A stretch of DNA of 64,000 bases from Lepas anatifera. Lineage: Eukaryota > Arthropoda > Thecostraca > Lepadidae. The stretch covers positions 516,501 to 580,500 of the forward strand of contig JAOTON010001356.1 in assembly GCA_034440635.1 (NCBI GenBank), written 5' to 3'. Numbering within the stretch: position 1 is the first letter of the stretch; each line of letters opens with the position of its first letter. The notes beneath the pieces are model-generated. The model searched no databases. It was not told the DNA's origin and saw only the letters and a list, made by a program, of their open reading frames with translations. Both the position numbers and the translations under genes were made by a program. Below, piece after piece: positions 11,957 through 22,925 of this stretch.

Positions 11957-14560
11957 AAGGGAAATCAATATGTTTTCTCATCAAGTTTTTTATAGCGAAC
12001 TGAGAGCTCTTGAGGAAGAATATTTTGTAAGGCCCTCATGGATGTATGTTTACAGGTGCACCCAAACCACACCAAAACGATTAGCACGATTTATATTAGT
12101 TGAATGACTACTCGGAAGGGGGTAATCGTGTGAGGAGGGCAGGGGGCCAGTGTCCCGCAGGGAAGTGGTCGGTGGAGGTTCCGACGCGCCCGTTACTGGC
12201 ACACGGGCCGCCATCGGCGGCGGTACCGCTGTTCCTGTCACGCACGCTGGCGCCATATCGAGCCGGGTGGAATTATTCAGACGCTCAGGGTCGGGCCGTG
12301 CTGCCGTTGATTGCAGGGGTGTAGAACGGCTTACTTTCAAAGGCGCGCGAGCATCCCGGAAATTCAGCACGGCGCCTCTGGAATACGAAGAAAGATCCCA
12401 CGCCCGATACAAAATAAATCTCATCGGAACTGCAGTCAGGGGATTCAGAACAGCACCCCTAACCCTCATCATGATCCCAAACCCCTGGCCAACAGCAGAG
12501 AAGAGCCGCCAACAGTCCTCGACGTTGTCAGGGCCTGCCTCTACAGGGGATTTGACAGGGCGACAACGTTGGCTACGAGCCACGGCGCGGGCGGAATCCG
12601 ACTCCCACTGTATTCAAACCGGCTACGGACAGAAGCGAGCCGGTGCAGGCACGCCCACTAGATAGGGTAACGGTGACACGGCCACCGGCTCACCGGCGGC
12701 GACGTGGGAGAGTGCCACCGTCGGCATCCGGCGAGGTGACGGCTGGCCACAGCGCCAACTGGCGGCACACGCTGCCAGCGTCGACAGCGACGGCACGTCC
12801 CGCCGATGATCGAGACGTCCGCCGCCGAATATCGCACACGTCACCTCATGATAAGCCAGCAAGTTTTCGGCGCATAAATAAATGACACTAAGACAGGCGT
12901 TACGGAAATACCCCACGCTGGCATACCGAATGCCGAAATAGAACCCCACGCTCTTCTCTTCTCGGAAAATAAATTACTTTATCTTTGCCGGGCCGACCTT
13001 CAGTGTCTCCGGCATTCCCATCAGAGGGGTCGTCGGCCGCGACGTTTGCGCCCGTCTTGGCCGACGCGCCGCGCGTGCAGGGCGGAACGACGCGGCCGCG
13101 GAGGGTGCGTTACGCGGCGACGAAGCGCGGCCTCACCGTCGCTACCGGCGGCTGTCAGTGGCGTGTTTTTGTGGCGTCACCAGCAGGGCGCGGGTAAGCC
13201 ACCACGGCGGCGGCGGCGCGCGGGCCGAGGCGGCCGCCATCGCTGCTGTCGCGGCGTGAAACCGACGCCGTTACTGCATCCAGACAGCGCGAACCCACTC
13301 CCACCGACTCGCGTGCTCTACCCCGGCTAAAATCCACCCGGTCACGCTGCGGGGCCCGAATAACAGACCCAGACGTGAGGCCTCGGCCGGCGACACAAAA
13401 CAGACGACCCACAGCGCACCGCCACGTGCGTGTATGTTCCGCTCGATTTTTGGTGCTGCTGTAAAACCTACCGGGACGTACGGTCGACTTGTTTCCCGGC
13501 ATGCGGAGACCGCGTGGCCAGAGGCCGACCAGCAGCGGCTGAAACGCATCGTTACGTCGGGCAGAGCGGCGCAACCGGCCGATAATTAATCGGCCACGGC
13601 GGCCGGCTGCAACAGACCTGCAACAGGACCGGGCCGGGCCCCCATCCGCGCGGCAGCTGTTGCGAAACCCGCCCCCACCAGGGGGAGATGGGAGGGGGAG
13701 CGATGCAGTCAGGCCAGCGCGCAGGCAGAAGAACCAGGAAGATAGCAGGGCAGATGTGAAGAGAGGCGGTACTGCACCGTGGAGGCCAACAGGGTGGTAC
13801 ATCACAGCGCTGAAGAAGGTAAGCCGGTGGGAGGCACAACGACAGGGGGAGGAAGCAGCAAATTCAAGGCCGATGTGTGGAAATTGACTGCCTGAAAATG
13901 ATTAAGCATTTCACGCTGCCTGCTACCCCGCAATATTTTCTTTTTCGACAGAACTAAACGCTTGATGCACAATAAAGTTCACGTTTGAGATCCGTTGAAA
14001 AGCAGAAAACCAATCGACGGGCCGGCAGAGCGTCATGTTAGTTAGCTGGCGGGCAGGCGATGGCAGGGTGCGGCAGCACCAGTTCCGGGTGGACCTCAGT
14101 TGACCGGACGTGATTCACGGCGTGGCCCGGCGCAGGCACGGGTCGCACCCGGCTGTCAGCCGCCACTGCGCCGGCTCAGGGTCCGACAGCAGGCTAAACA
14201 CCGCGCCACAGCCCGCCGGAGAATCAACACCGCCGGCGCCAGAGCACGGCCACAGAAAACACACCCCAGGTGGCTATCGGGAAGCCAGGGTTCTGCGAAC
14301 GCCCTGCAAGCGGATTCAATCGAAACGACTTTTCAGAGCCCCGTCCCAGGTCAGCATTGATCCAACCTTCAGAAGCCAAACACTGTCAGCGAGAGGTAAG
14401 ATAAACAGAGGCTGTATGGTGGCTACTCGGTGCACGTCCGAGGCGGTACAGCAGCAGCAGCTGCAGGCGGGAACGCCACTCCCCTTTCAGCGGGTGGCAC
14501 CCACGCCGTTCAAAACGGCCACAGCCAACGGCCGCCCCGGGCCGCTGACGTCACCCGACG

Positions 14561-14603
14561 CACAGCCACAGCCACAGCCACAGCCACAGCCACAGCCACA
14601 GCC
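14561..14603. repeat. CACAGC hexamer microsatellite
   Basis: CACAGC is repeated about seven times without interruption. Confidence 0.9.
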
Positions 14604-14971
14604 GGCGTCCCCACGCTGAGCTGGCCGGCCTGGTAACGAGTGTGCAGAGCGATGCAATGTCCCCGATAAGATAACTGTACAGGTTTCGTTAACCGTGGTA
14701 CGATATTGTTCTGTAGCAGCGTTTTCCAGCGCAATAGGTACCACAGCGATAAGCGCGGCTCGGGCTCCGCCGGACAGGGCACGCTGCGCCGCCAGCACAA
14801 CGTCAACAGCGGAAGGTGACGTAGCCCGGACTGCAAGGACGCACCGAGTTCTTCTGCAGCGCACCACCGATAAACGGTAGAGACGATAGCGACCACATCG
14901 TGTTCACAAACACAGTGCATTCTTTATGCAATACCAGACTGTTATCTACTATCGCGACAATCACACCTCAC

Positions 14972-15914
14972 CTTTGTTGTTATTTCCCGGCGAGTCCGGT
15001 TCATCCCTTGAACCATGCTTATTATGCTTCTGCTCCTTCTTCGCCTTTTCAAACGCCTTCTGGGAGGCGCGCTCGGAGGCCTTCTGTGCCGCCTTCTTCT
15101 GCCGGCGGTGCTGCACGCGCTTGTCCTTCTCGCGCTTCTCCGCCTCCTTCTTCTCCGCCTCTTTCGCCTCCCTCTGCGCCTGCCGCTTCTGAGCCGGCGT
15201 CATCGCAGGCTCCGAGCCCGGCGACGGCGCCGACTTGGCCTTCCCCAACAGCTTTTTGGCTTTCTCAGCCGCCTTCGCCTCCAGACACTGTGACGAGCGC
15301 CGCTGCTTGTCGGCAGCGCTGTTGCGGTTGCTGCATTCCTCGCAGATGCAGCTGCCGTCCGTCTCCTCCTCCAGTAGATTCTCCAGTGAGTAGCGCTTGG
15401 TGAGGCGGCGCTCCTGCGGCGAGATGCCGGCGTCCATCCGGATGGCGCCGTCGGACGCCGTGCGCCGCTCCGACGGCTTCAGCCGCAGCGACGGCATGCG
15501 GATCGGAATGCGCGAGCCGGTGGCGTTCACCGGCGAGACGACCCGCTCGGGAGGCGAGCGCACGCCGTTCGGCGGCGGTCGGATCTTGGTGCCGGCCCAG
15601 AGGGGTGCCACCGAGCGCGGCGCCCTCTCGGCGTTGGCGTTGAGGGCGCCAGAAGCGATGGAGCGAGGCAGAGTTCCGGACAGACCCAGCGTGCTGGTGG
15701 CGCGGGTGAGCCGCTGGAAGGCGCCCGGCTTGGGAGGCGCCACCTGGGCCCGCTGGGTGCTGGTGCTGGCCTTCAGCGTGCGGTTCGGGTCGAACTTGAG
15801 GTACTGCCATTCCTGCACGACGCGGTCGTCGAGGTCCGAGGCCGAGCGGCGGAACAGCGTGTCGCGCTTCTTGCGGAGACGATCGCTCAGTGTGGATATG
15901 TTCATCATTACCAT
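14972..15914 (-). CDS. First coding exon of an unrecognised basic protein (partial)
   Basis: The exon reads from ATG at 15,914 (context AGA-ATG-G, purine at -3 and G at +4, with an in-frame stop 24 nt upstream) to a strong donor, AAAG|GTGAGG, at 14,972/14,971. It gives 314 complete codons and ends in phase 1. The N-terminus (LSDRLRKKRDTLFRRSASDL, then DDRVVQEWQYLKFDPNRTLK) is the most conserved-looking part. Residues about 50-175 are Pro/Ser/Arg-rich and look disordered. A CxCEEC cysteine cluster lies near residue 192. From about residue 215 to 300 the chain is an uninterrupted Lys/Glu/Ala/Arg run, likely a charged single helix or coiled coil. I do not recognise the family. Being long, open and ended by a strong donor, it is probably real. 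It could instead be a downstream exon of the RhoGEF gene on the same strand, but its possible acceptors leave one base before the frame, which does not match the phase-1 end of the RhoGEF exon at 41,312. Confidence 0.6.
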
Positions 15915-18141
15915 TCTGGCATCGTCCGCGCAGAATCAACAACTACACACTGATCTGTCCACAGCAGCCGCAGAACGATAGCGATGCACCTACTGCGAAC
16001 CGACTCGCAAATCAAACACAACAGGTCTCCAGCCGAGCCGAGAACGGCAGCGAAAGCGCGTGCTCACAAATCCCCTTCCAAGGTCACAGAGTTTGTGACG
16101 TCGCGCCACACTCGATCGGCGTTCCGTCGTCACACAAAGGCACGCAGACGCTGTCCAGCGGGGCCGGTGCCTCCCCGGCCGCACGGCGGCGCAGCCCCTG
16201 GCTGGCCTCCCCGAACCGACGGGGTCAACAACCCACCCACACGGTCACACGCAAAACCCAACTCAATCTAACAACCCTTCCACAGGTTCAGTCTGACCTG
16301 TTAATCACCGCAACTATGTCGGTATCATCACAACCCAACTCTTCCACTGACCACTTCCCTCACCACTTCATCCGTGCTATCACCGCCGTCGCACACCTGA
16401 GCCGTTGGCGACAGTGGGATCGGCAGCAGCTGCGGCGGCGCCACTTGTGCGGGCGGCGGCGGCGGAGCGCGGACTGGCGCGGTGACGGCGGCAGCGGCGG
16501 CGGCCGCCGGTCCAGCGGCCGCCGGTGACTCACCGCCACCAGAGCGGCGCTGCTGCCACCGCGCGAACCTCACACTTCCGGCCTCGGACGCCGCGATATC
16601 GCGCGCGCTGCAACACACTAGCGAGCCTGGAGCCGCCGCTTCCTGCCGCGACGCTAACGACGGAGCCGTCGGCGTCAGGCCGACTGCCAGCGCCGCACGT
16701 GACCGCCGGCCGCCACGGCGCAGCCACGCCACGTCGATTTTTCGCAGACACGCTGTATTGTCAGCGGTGCCGCAGTTGTAGCTGCGCGGGGGTCGCGGAC
16801 CGCGTCACTGCTACCACCGGCAGCGCGCAGCTCAACTGAGCCAGTCAAGCTACAACTGCAGCCTCCTTTAGAGGGAGATGGCGCGCCAACGGACCGGCAC
16901 GTTGATACTGACTGAGAGCGAGCCAAGTTCACACACATAATATATCGCAAATAGTTCTCCACCCTTACTCCGTCCACAGCAAACAGTATCTACGATAAGA
17001 CGGTGCCGCGGCCGTTTTCGGCCAGCTGGCACATGCGTGTCTGTCGGCGGCACGCCTTCCTGGCCGGAACGCCGCGCTCTGCCGCAACCGGCCGCAGTGG
17101 CGCGCCGGCGTCAGCTGCTGGCGCGGGTAAAAAGCGCGCCACGTCGGCAGCAGCGGCGGCACACGCAGCCAAGGGCAGAGGGGCACCGCGTTCCCACGGC
17201 GGCGCCATTACGGCGGATGGCAGCCGGGAGGCCGCCAATTCGCGACCGTGTCCGGAGACCGAGGACACCCCCAGGTGGCCGGCGACCACCGGCCCTGGGC
17301 CGCCGCTGCGGGTGTGCGCCGCAGGTCTTGGGACGGCGCTCCCGCACCCAACTCCGTAACGAGTGACAGTAAATGGCATGAGAAACACAAATGCTTCTAC
17401 ATTCATGGCCACATACAGACAACAAAAATGTCATGGATAATCATTTCCCATCGAGTTTCCATGAGACGTCTGACGGGCGAGGCCGGGTTTCGCTCCGGTT
17501 TTCGCCGTTGACACCCCCAGCGTGTCCTGACGGGACTGTGACGGCTGACATTCGCCAGGCCCCGCCCCTCGCGCGGTCGGTGCGGGACGCCCGCGCCACC
17601 CCGCCACAGACGCGCCGCATCCACCCCCCCCCTGAACCGGGCCACATCCACCCCTGAACCGGGCCGCTACCGGGTGATTTAAAGACCGAGTGAATGGGGC
17701 CACGTGAACGTAAACACGCCAGATTCCACGCGACAAGAGCACTGAGCGGTGACAAACAGAGACGCCATCTGTCAAACCGCCGCACCCCGCGTACCCGCGC
17801 TGGGCTCGCCAGAACGGGCCCGTCAGCGAACGGGGGACGGAGCCGCGGCAGGTAAACAGGGTAGGTAGCCCGCAGAGCCTGGCGCAGAGCCTGGCCAGCC
17901 GAGCTCGGTCAGAATATCGGCAGCAACTACTGCAACCAACACTGACTCCAGTTAAAGTTTTTACAATCACTGTTTCCAGAAAAATTGAGCCGCGCCGCCA
18001 CTACACTGAAGCTCAGAGGCCCATTCCGGTGGGAATGAATGGCCACAATGAGAGAACTGAGATCGGTGTTAATTATTTCCCCAGTTTCTCTATAAATGTC
18101 ACATTCGGATATAGTTGCAGGGAATTGCCCTACAATATAGA

Positions 18142-18320
18142 TAATGTGATTACCTTCTTAGGCAAGCTTTGGACAACAACGTGGACTTTAAAACAATTTA
18201 CAAACGCTACATACTTTGGCTCACCGTCGTTAAAAAAGTTGAGCTTGTATAAAAAACACAAGGAAGGTCATGGGAATGGAAAGAAATGTCGGTAGACATC
18301 AAAATGGAACATACATAACA
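18142..18320 (+). repeat. 180-bp dispersed repeat, copy 1
   Basis: Starts TAATGTGATTACCTTCTTA and ends near AACATACATAACATA. It matches 19,161-19,340 in the same orientation with few differences, 1019 bp away. The shared block has no coding potential and no terminal repeats that I can see. Confidence 0.85.
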
Positions 18321-19160
18321 TAACCTATGAAATCATAAATCCTGCCATGGACGACTGTCAGAATAGAAAACCACTTATCGTTCGTCATCGTCTTCTGACG
18401 TTCATTCGTCTGGTAACCTGTTATGTAACATCCTTTTCAATCCATGAACTTGTCCGAAACTAGTTTTCAGATGCTCTGGTTTCAGAACCATCACCCACCC
18501 ATTCCTAGTGAATAAACACAACCCGGCTGCTAGTGACGTCACAGCAGACTTGTCACCAGGCGGCAGCACCAGTCGGCCGGGCCCGAGAGCGGCGGCGGCG
18601 CTGCGCGCGGTGGGAGGCGAGCACTGTACAAACGCCGCCACCGCCGCCACCAGGAGAAATCTGGACAACTGGCGGGCGACCGGAGTCACGCGTGACTAAT
18701 GCTTTATCATAAACTTTCTAAAAATTGGTGGTCAAGCAGGCATCGACACCGCCTTGATTGACACGTCTGATCGAGCCGCTCAATAAAGCCGTGATTAATG
18801 GATGAAATTCGAAACCGTGAATGACAAAAGTAGGGAGCTCGGTTTACGATGTGATGCTCAGATACGCTGACAATGTGGGAACGCCAGAAGGACCAGTGGG
18901 TTCCCGAAATGTCCAACTACTATTCACAGCTGGCCTGAGAATAGTTGACAGAAGCATGACCATGCCATGTGAAACAACTCGGCTCCTGAGTTTCAACTGG
19001 GACCCATAAAACCACTCCTCGAACCCGTACCAAAATTCAGCACCACATCCAGTGGCTGACTTGGAGGGGGAGGGGGTGCGCTATCCAGACCACGCTCCCC
19101 AAACCGCCTGATTATCTTTCAAAACCATTTCCCCTACGCCCCTTTGACCACCCACCCCCA

Positions 19161-19340
19161 TAATGTGATTACCTTCTTATGCAAGCTTTGGACAACAGTG
19201 TGGACTTTAAAACAATTTACAAACGCTACATACTTTGGTTCACCGTCGTTAAAAAAGTTGAGCTTGTATAAAAAAACACAAGGAAAGTCATGGGAAATGG
19301 AAAGAAATGTCGGCAGACATCAAAATAGAATATACATAAC
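19161..19340 (+). repeat. 180-bp dispersed repeat, copy 2
   Basis: Near-identical direct copy of 18,142-18,320. The flanks differ, so either a short repeat family or a local duplication whose spacer diverged would explain it. Confidence 0.85.
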
Positions 19341-20611
19341 ATATTATGTATACAAAGGGCCCTCTCTAATCGACAGCATCTGAGACTGCCTCTGGGCCCA
19401 TCTGGACCGGTGCAGGTCCCTGCTCCTGCCCAGCGCGGCAGTCAGTCCGTTCAGCGGCCGCCTGTCAATCCCACTGCCTCGCCGAGCAGCGCCGCCGGCC
19501 TGATTGAGACATACAGCACCAGCAGCCAGCCTCGAACTAATGAGAACGGCGCGGGCCGGCTGGCGGCAAGGACCGTCGATCCGGCCACTCATACGACACC
19601 GGAGACGTCCCGCGCCGCCGCCGCCGGCGGTGGTCACGCTTCGAACACGCGCGCACACACACACACACGCCCAGCAAGTGACACTGACCTGAATCGACAG
19701 CTACCCGCTCCCCTCCCCTCCCCCTCACCCATCCTGGCGGCCGTCCTAACCAAGCTTTATCCAGATACATACCGTGTCCGACATTCGACGTAGAGCTAAC
19801 ATTGAGTGATATCAGAGTTAGCCTTGACTTTCGAGAAAATAAACGCCGGCTACAGAGAAGATGAAAGATTCCACAAAGAGTTCAACACCTGAGATAACCT
19901 TTTTCTTAGTCACAGCCTCCGCGTTTCAAAGGCCCCGCAACCCCGCGCACATTTCAGCACCCTTTGGTCAGCGGAGTGTACGGGGGCGGGGGCGGGGCGG
20001 CGGCACGGCTGTCACTCCCGGCTACAGGAGCTGTCTGTCAGGGTTCTGCAGGCCGCCGCCGCCGCCGCCTGAGCGGGGCCGCCCACCGACCCGCGGCCAT
20101 TCTACGCAGCGGCCCCCACCCGCCCAGCCTGACCCACAGCAGCACCTCCGATGGGAGCAGCTGCACCCTGACACGGCGGTGGCGATCAATGAAAACTGGT
20201 ACACATCGGCCACTGGTCAGCCATCCTTGTCGGGTTTGACGACGCTTCAACTCTGCCACTGTAGACCGCCTTTGTGTTTCATTCTCTAGGTGGGTATTGC
20301 AAATATGAGAATCGCAGTATTCACGGGTCACGCAGGTACATGCGGCTATGAACTGGCGGCGGTGCTCCAGCTCTGTGGCAAGCACCCGGCTACTGACGGT
20401 TCAGCTGGTTCTCACGGCACAAACTGCTCATGACGGCACCTTATTACAACCCGGAACTGCGCCGAGTAGGAAGCACCAGGCTGCCTAATCACCGGCAACC
20501 GGAGTCCTGCACGCCCTCTCAGGTTACCAGACCGCTCAGGCGTGCCAGTTACCCAACAGCGGCCACCCACCGCCGGCTCATGTAAACCCCGGTCGCCGCT
20601 GGCGATGGGCT

Positions 20612-22925
20612 CAGGGAGAGGAGACTGTCCGCCGGCGCTGGCTACAGGGAGAGGGAGACTGTCCGCCGGCGACGACTACAGGGAGAGGAGACTGTCCACC
20701 GGCGACGACTACAGGGAGAGGAGACTGTCCGTCGGCGATGACTATAGGGAGAGGAGATTGTCCGTCGGCGATGACTATAGGGAGAGGAGACTGTCCGTCG
20801 GCGATGACTATAGGGAGAGGAGACTGTCCGCCGGCGCTGGCTACAGGGAGAGGGGACTGTCCGTCGGCGACGATTACAGGGAGAGGAGACTGCCCGCCGG
20901 CGATGACTATAGGGAGAGGAGACTGTCCGCCGGCGACGATTACAGGGAGAGGAGACTGCCCGCCGGCGATGACTATAGGGAGAGGAGACTGTCCGTCGGC
21001 GATGACTATAGGGAGAGGAGACTGTCCGCCGGCGATGGCTACAGGGAGAGGAGACTGTCCGTCGGCGACGACTACAGGGAGAGGAGACTGTCCACCGGCG
21101 ACGACTACAGGGAGAGGAGACTGTCCGTCGGCGATGACTATAGGGAGAGGAGATTGTCCGTCGGCGATGACTATAGGGAGAGGAGACTGTCCGCCGGCGA
21201 TGGCTACAGGGAGAGGAGACTGTCCGTCGGCGACGACTACAGGGAGAGGAGACTGGCCGTCGGCGATGACTATAGGGAGAGGAGACTGTCCGCCGGCGAT
21301 GACTATAGGGAGAGGAGACTGTCCGTCGGCACTGGCTACAGGGAGAGGAGACTGTCCGCCGGCGATGACTACAGGGCGAGGAGACTGTTTGTCGGCGATG
21401 ACTACAGGGAGATGAGACTGTCCACCGGCGATGACTATAGGGAGAGGGGACTGTCCGCCGGCGTTGGCTACAGGGAGAGGAGACTGTCCGCTGGCGATGG
21501 CTACAGGGAGAGGAGACTGTCCGCCGGCGCTGGCTACATGGAGAGGAGACTGTCCGCCGGCGCTGGCTACAGGGAGAGGAGACTGTCCGCCGGCGCTGGC
21601 TACATGGAGAGGAGACTGTCCACCGGCGATGACTATAGGGAGAGGAGACTGTCCGCCGGTGATGGCTACAGGGAGAGGAGACTGTCCGCCGGCGATGACT
21701 ACAGGGAGAGGAGACTGTCCGCCGGCGCTGGCTACATGGAGAGGAGACTGTTTGTCGGCGATGACTACAGGGAGAGGAGACTGTCCACCGGCAATGACTA
21801 TAGGGAGAGGAGACTGTCCGCCGGCGATGGCTACAGGGAGAGGAGGCTTTCCGCCGGCGATGACTACAGGGAGAGGAGACTGTCCGCCGGTGATGGCTAC
21901 AGGGAGAGGAGACTGTCCGCCGGCGACGACTACAGGGAGAGGAGACTGTCCGCCGGCGATGACTATAGGGAGAGGAGACTGTCCGCCGGCGATGACTAAA
22001 GGGAGAGGAGACTGTCCGCCGGCGCTGGCTACATGGAGAGGGAGACTGTCCGCCGGCGATGACTATAGGGAGAGGGAGACTGTCCGCCGGCGATGACTAA
22101 AGGGAGAGGAGATTGTCCGCCGGCGATGACTATAGGGAGAGGAGACTGTCCGCCGGCGATGACTAAAGGGAGAGGAGACTGTCCGCCGGCGCTGGCTACA
22201 TGGAGAGGAGACTGTCCGCCGGCGATGACTATAGGGAGAGGAGACTGTCCGCCGGCGATGACTAAAGGGAGAGGAGACTGTCCGCCGGCGATGACTACAG
22301 GGAGAGGAGACTGTCCGCCGGTGATGGCTACAGGGAGAGGAGACTGTCCGCCGGCGATGGCTACAGGGAGAGGAGACTGTCCGCCGGCGATGACTACAGG
22401 GAGAGGAGACTGTCCGCCGGCGATGACTACAGGGAGAGGGGACTGTCCGCTGGCGACTACAGGGAGAGGAGACTGTCCGCCGGCGATGAGTATAGGGAGA
22501 GGAGACTGTCTGCCGGCGATGACTATAGGGAGAGGAGACTGTCCGCTGGCGACTACAGGGAGAGGAGACTGTCCGCCGGCGATGAGTATAGGGAGAGGAG
22601 ACTGTCCGCCGGCGATGACTACAGGGAGAGGAGACTGTCCGCCGGCGATGGCTACAGGGAGAGGAGACTGTCCGCCGGCGATGACTATAGGGAGAGGAGA
22701 CTGTCCGCTGGCGACTACAGGGAGAGGAGACTGTCCGCCGGCGATGAGTATAGGGAGAGGAGACTGTCTGCCGGCGATGACTATAGGGAGAGGAGACTGT
22801 CCGCCGGCGATGACTATAGGGAGAGGAGACTGTCCGCCGGCGATGACTACAGGGAGAGGAGACTGTCCGCCGGTGATGGCTACAGGGAGAGGAGACTGTC
22901 CGCCGACGCCGGCTACCGGGAGAGG
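20612..22925. repeat. 33-bp minisatellite, about 70 tandem copies
   Basis: The unit is GACTATAGGGAGAGGAGACT followed by GTCCGCCGGCGAT, with frequent TAC/TAT, GCC/GTC/ACC and GAT/GCT variants. Most units are 33 bp, some 30 bp (one GAT lost near 22,451, 22,547 and 22,709), and a few gain one G. One plus frame reads DYRERRLSAGD over and over for 485 codons (20,542-21,999). Another plus frame reads GRGDCPPAMTI, and minus frames read RRTVSSPYSHR and GGQSPLPIVIA. Because all these frames are open together, openness is not evidence of coding. Variants in the DYR frame mix synonymous (TAT/TAC) and non-synonymous changes, and GACTAA variants near 21,995 introduce stops. I call it a satellite-like array, not a gene. 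Confidence 0.93.

Larger units (their letters stand above)
9947..14971. other. Gene-free stretch
   Basis: I see no supported exon over these 5 kb. Frames of 100-220 codons near 12.1-12.7, 13.1-13.9 and 14.1-14.9 kb overlap on both strands in GC-rich DNA and look like shadows of composition. A dispersed repeat (11.85 kb), a 20-bp palindrome (11.15 kb) and a CACAGC hexamer run (14.56 kb) lie inside. Later exons of the minus-strand gene that starts at 15,914 could lie here but I could not identify them. Confidence 0.4.
15915..20611. other. GC-rich possible promoter region, then gene-free DNA
   Basis: From about 16,380 to 16,900 there is dense CpG and GGC/GCC triplet sequence upstream of the minus-strand exon that starts at 15,914, so it may hold that gene's promoter and 5' UTR. 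No TATA box stands out. From 17 to 20.6 kb no supported gene is seen. Two copies of a 180-bp repeat lie at 18.14 and 19.16 kb. Confidence 0.35.

Noticed and set aside
14972..15914. This exon as the direct continuation of RhoGEF2 after exon i
   Set aside because: The possible acceptors (CCAG|A and TGAG|C) leave one base before the frame, while exon i ends in phase 1 and needs two. The sequence is also unlike a DH domain. It remains possible only with an unseen exon between.
20738..22110. T7-promoter-like ACTATAGGGAGA in the 33-bp units
   Set aside because: Only the 3' half of the phage promoter consensus matches and it is fixed by the repeat unit, so the likeness is coincidental.
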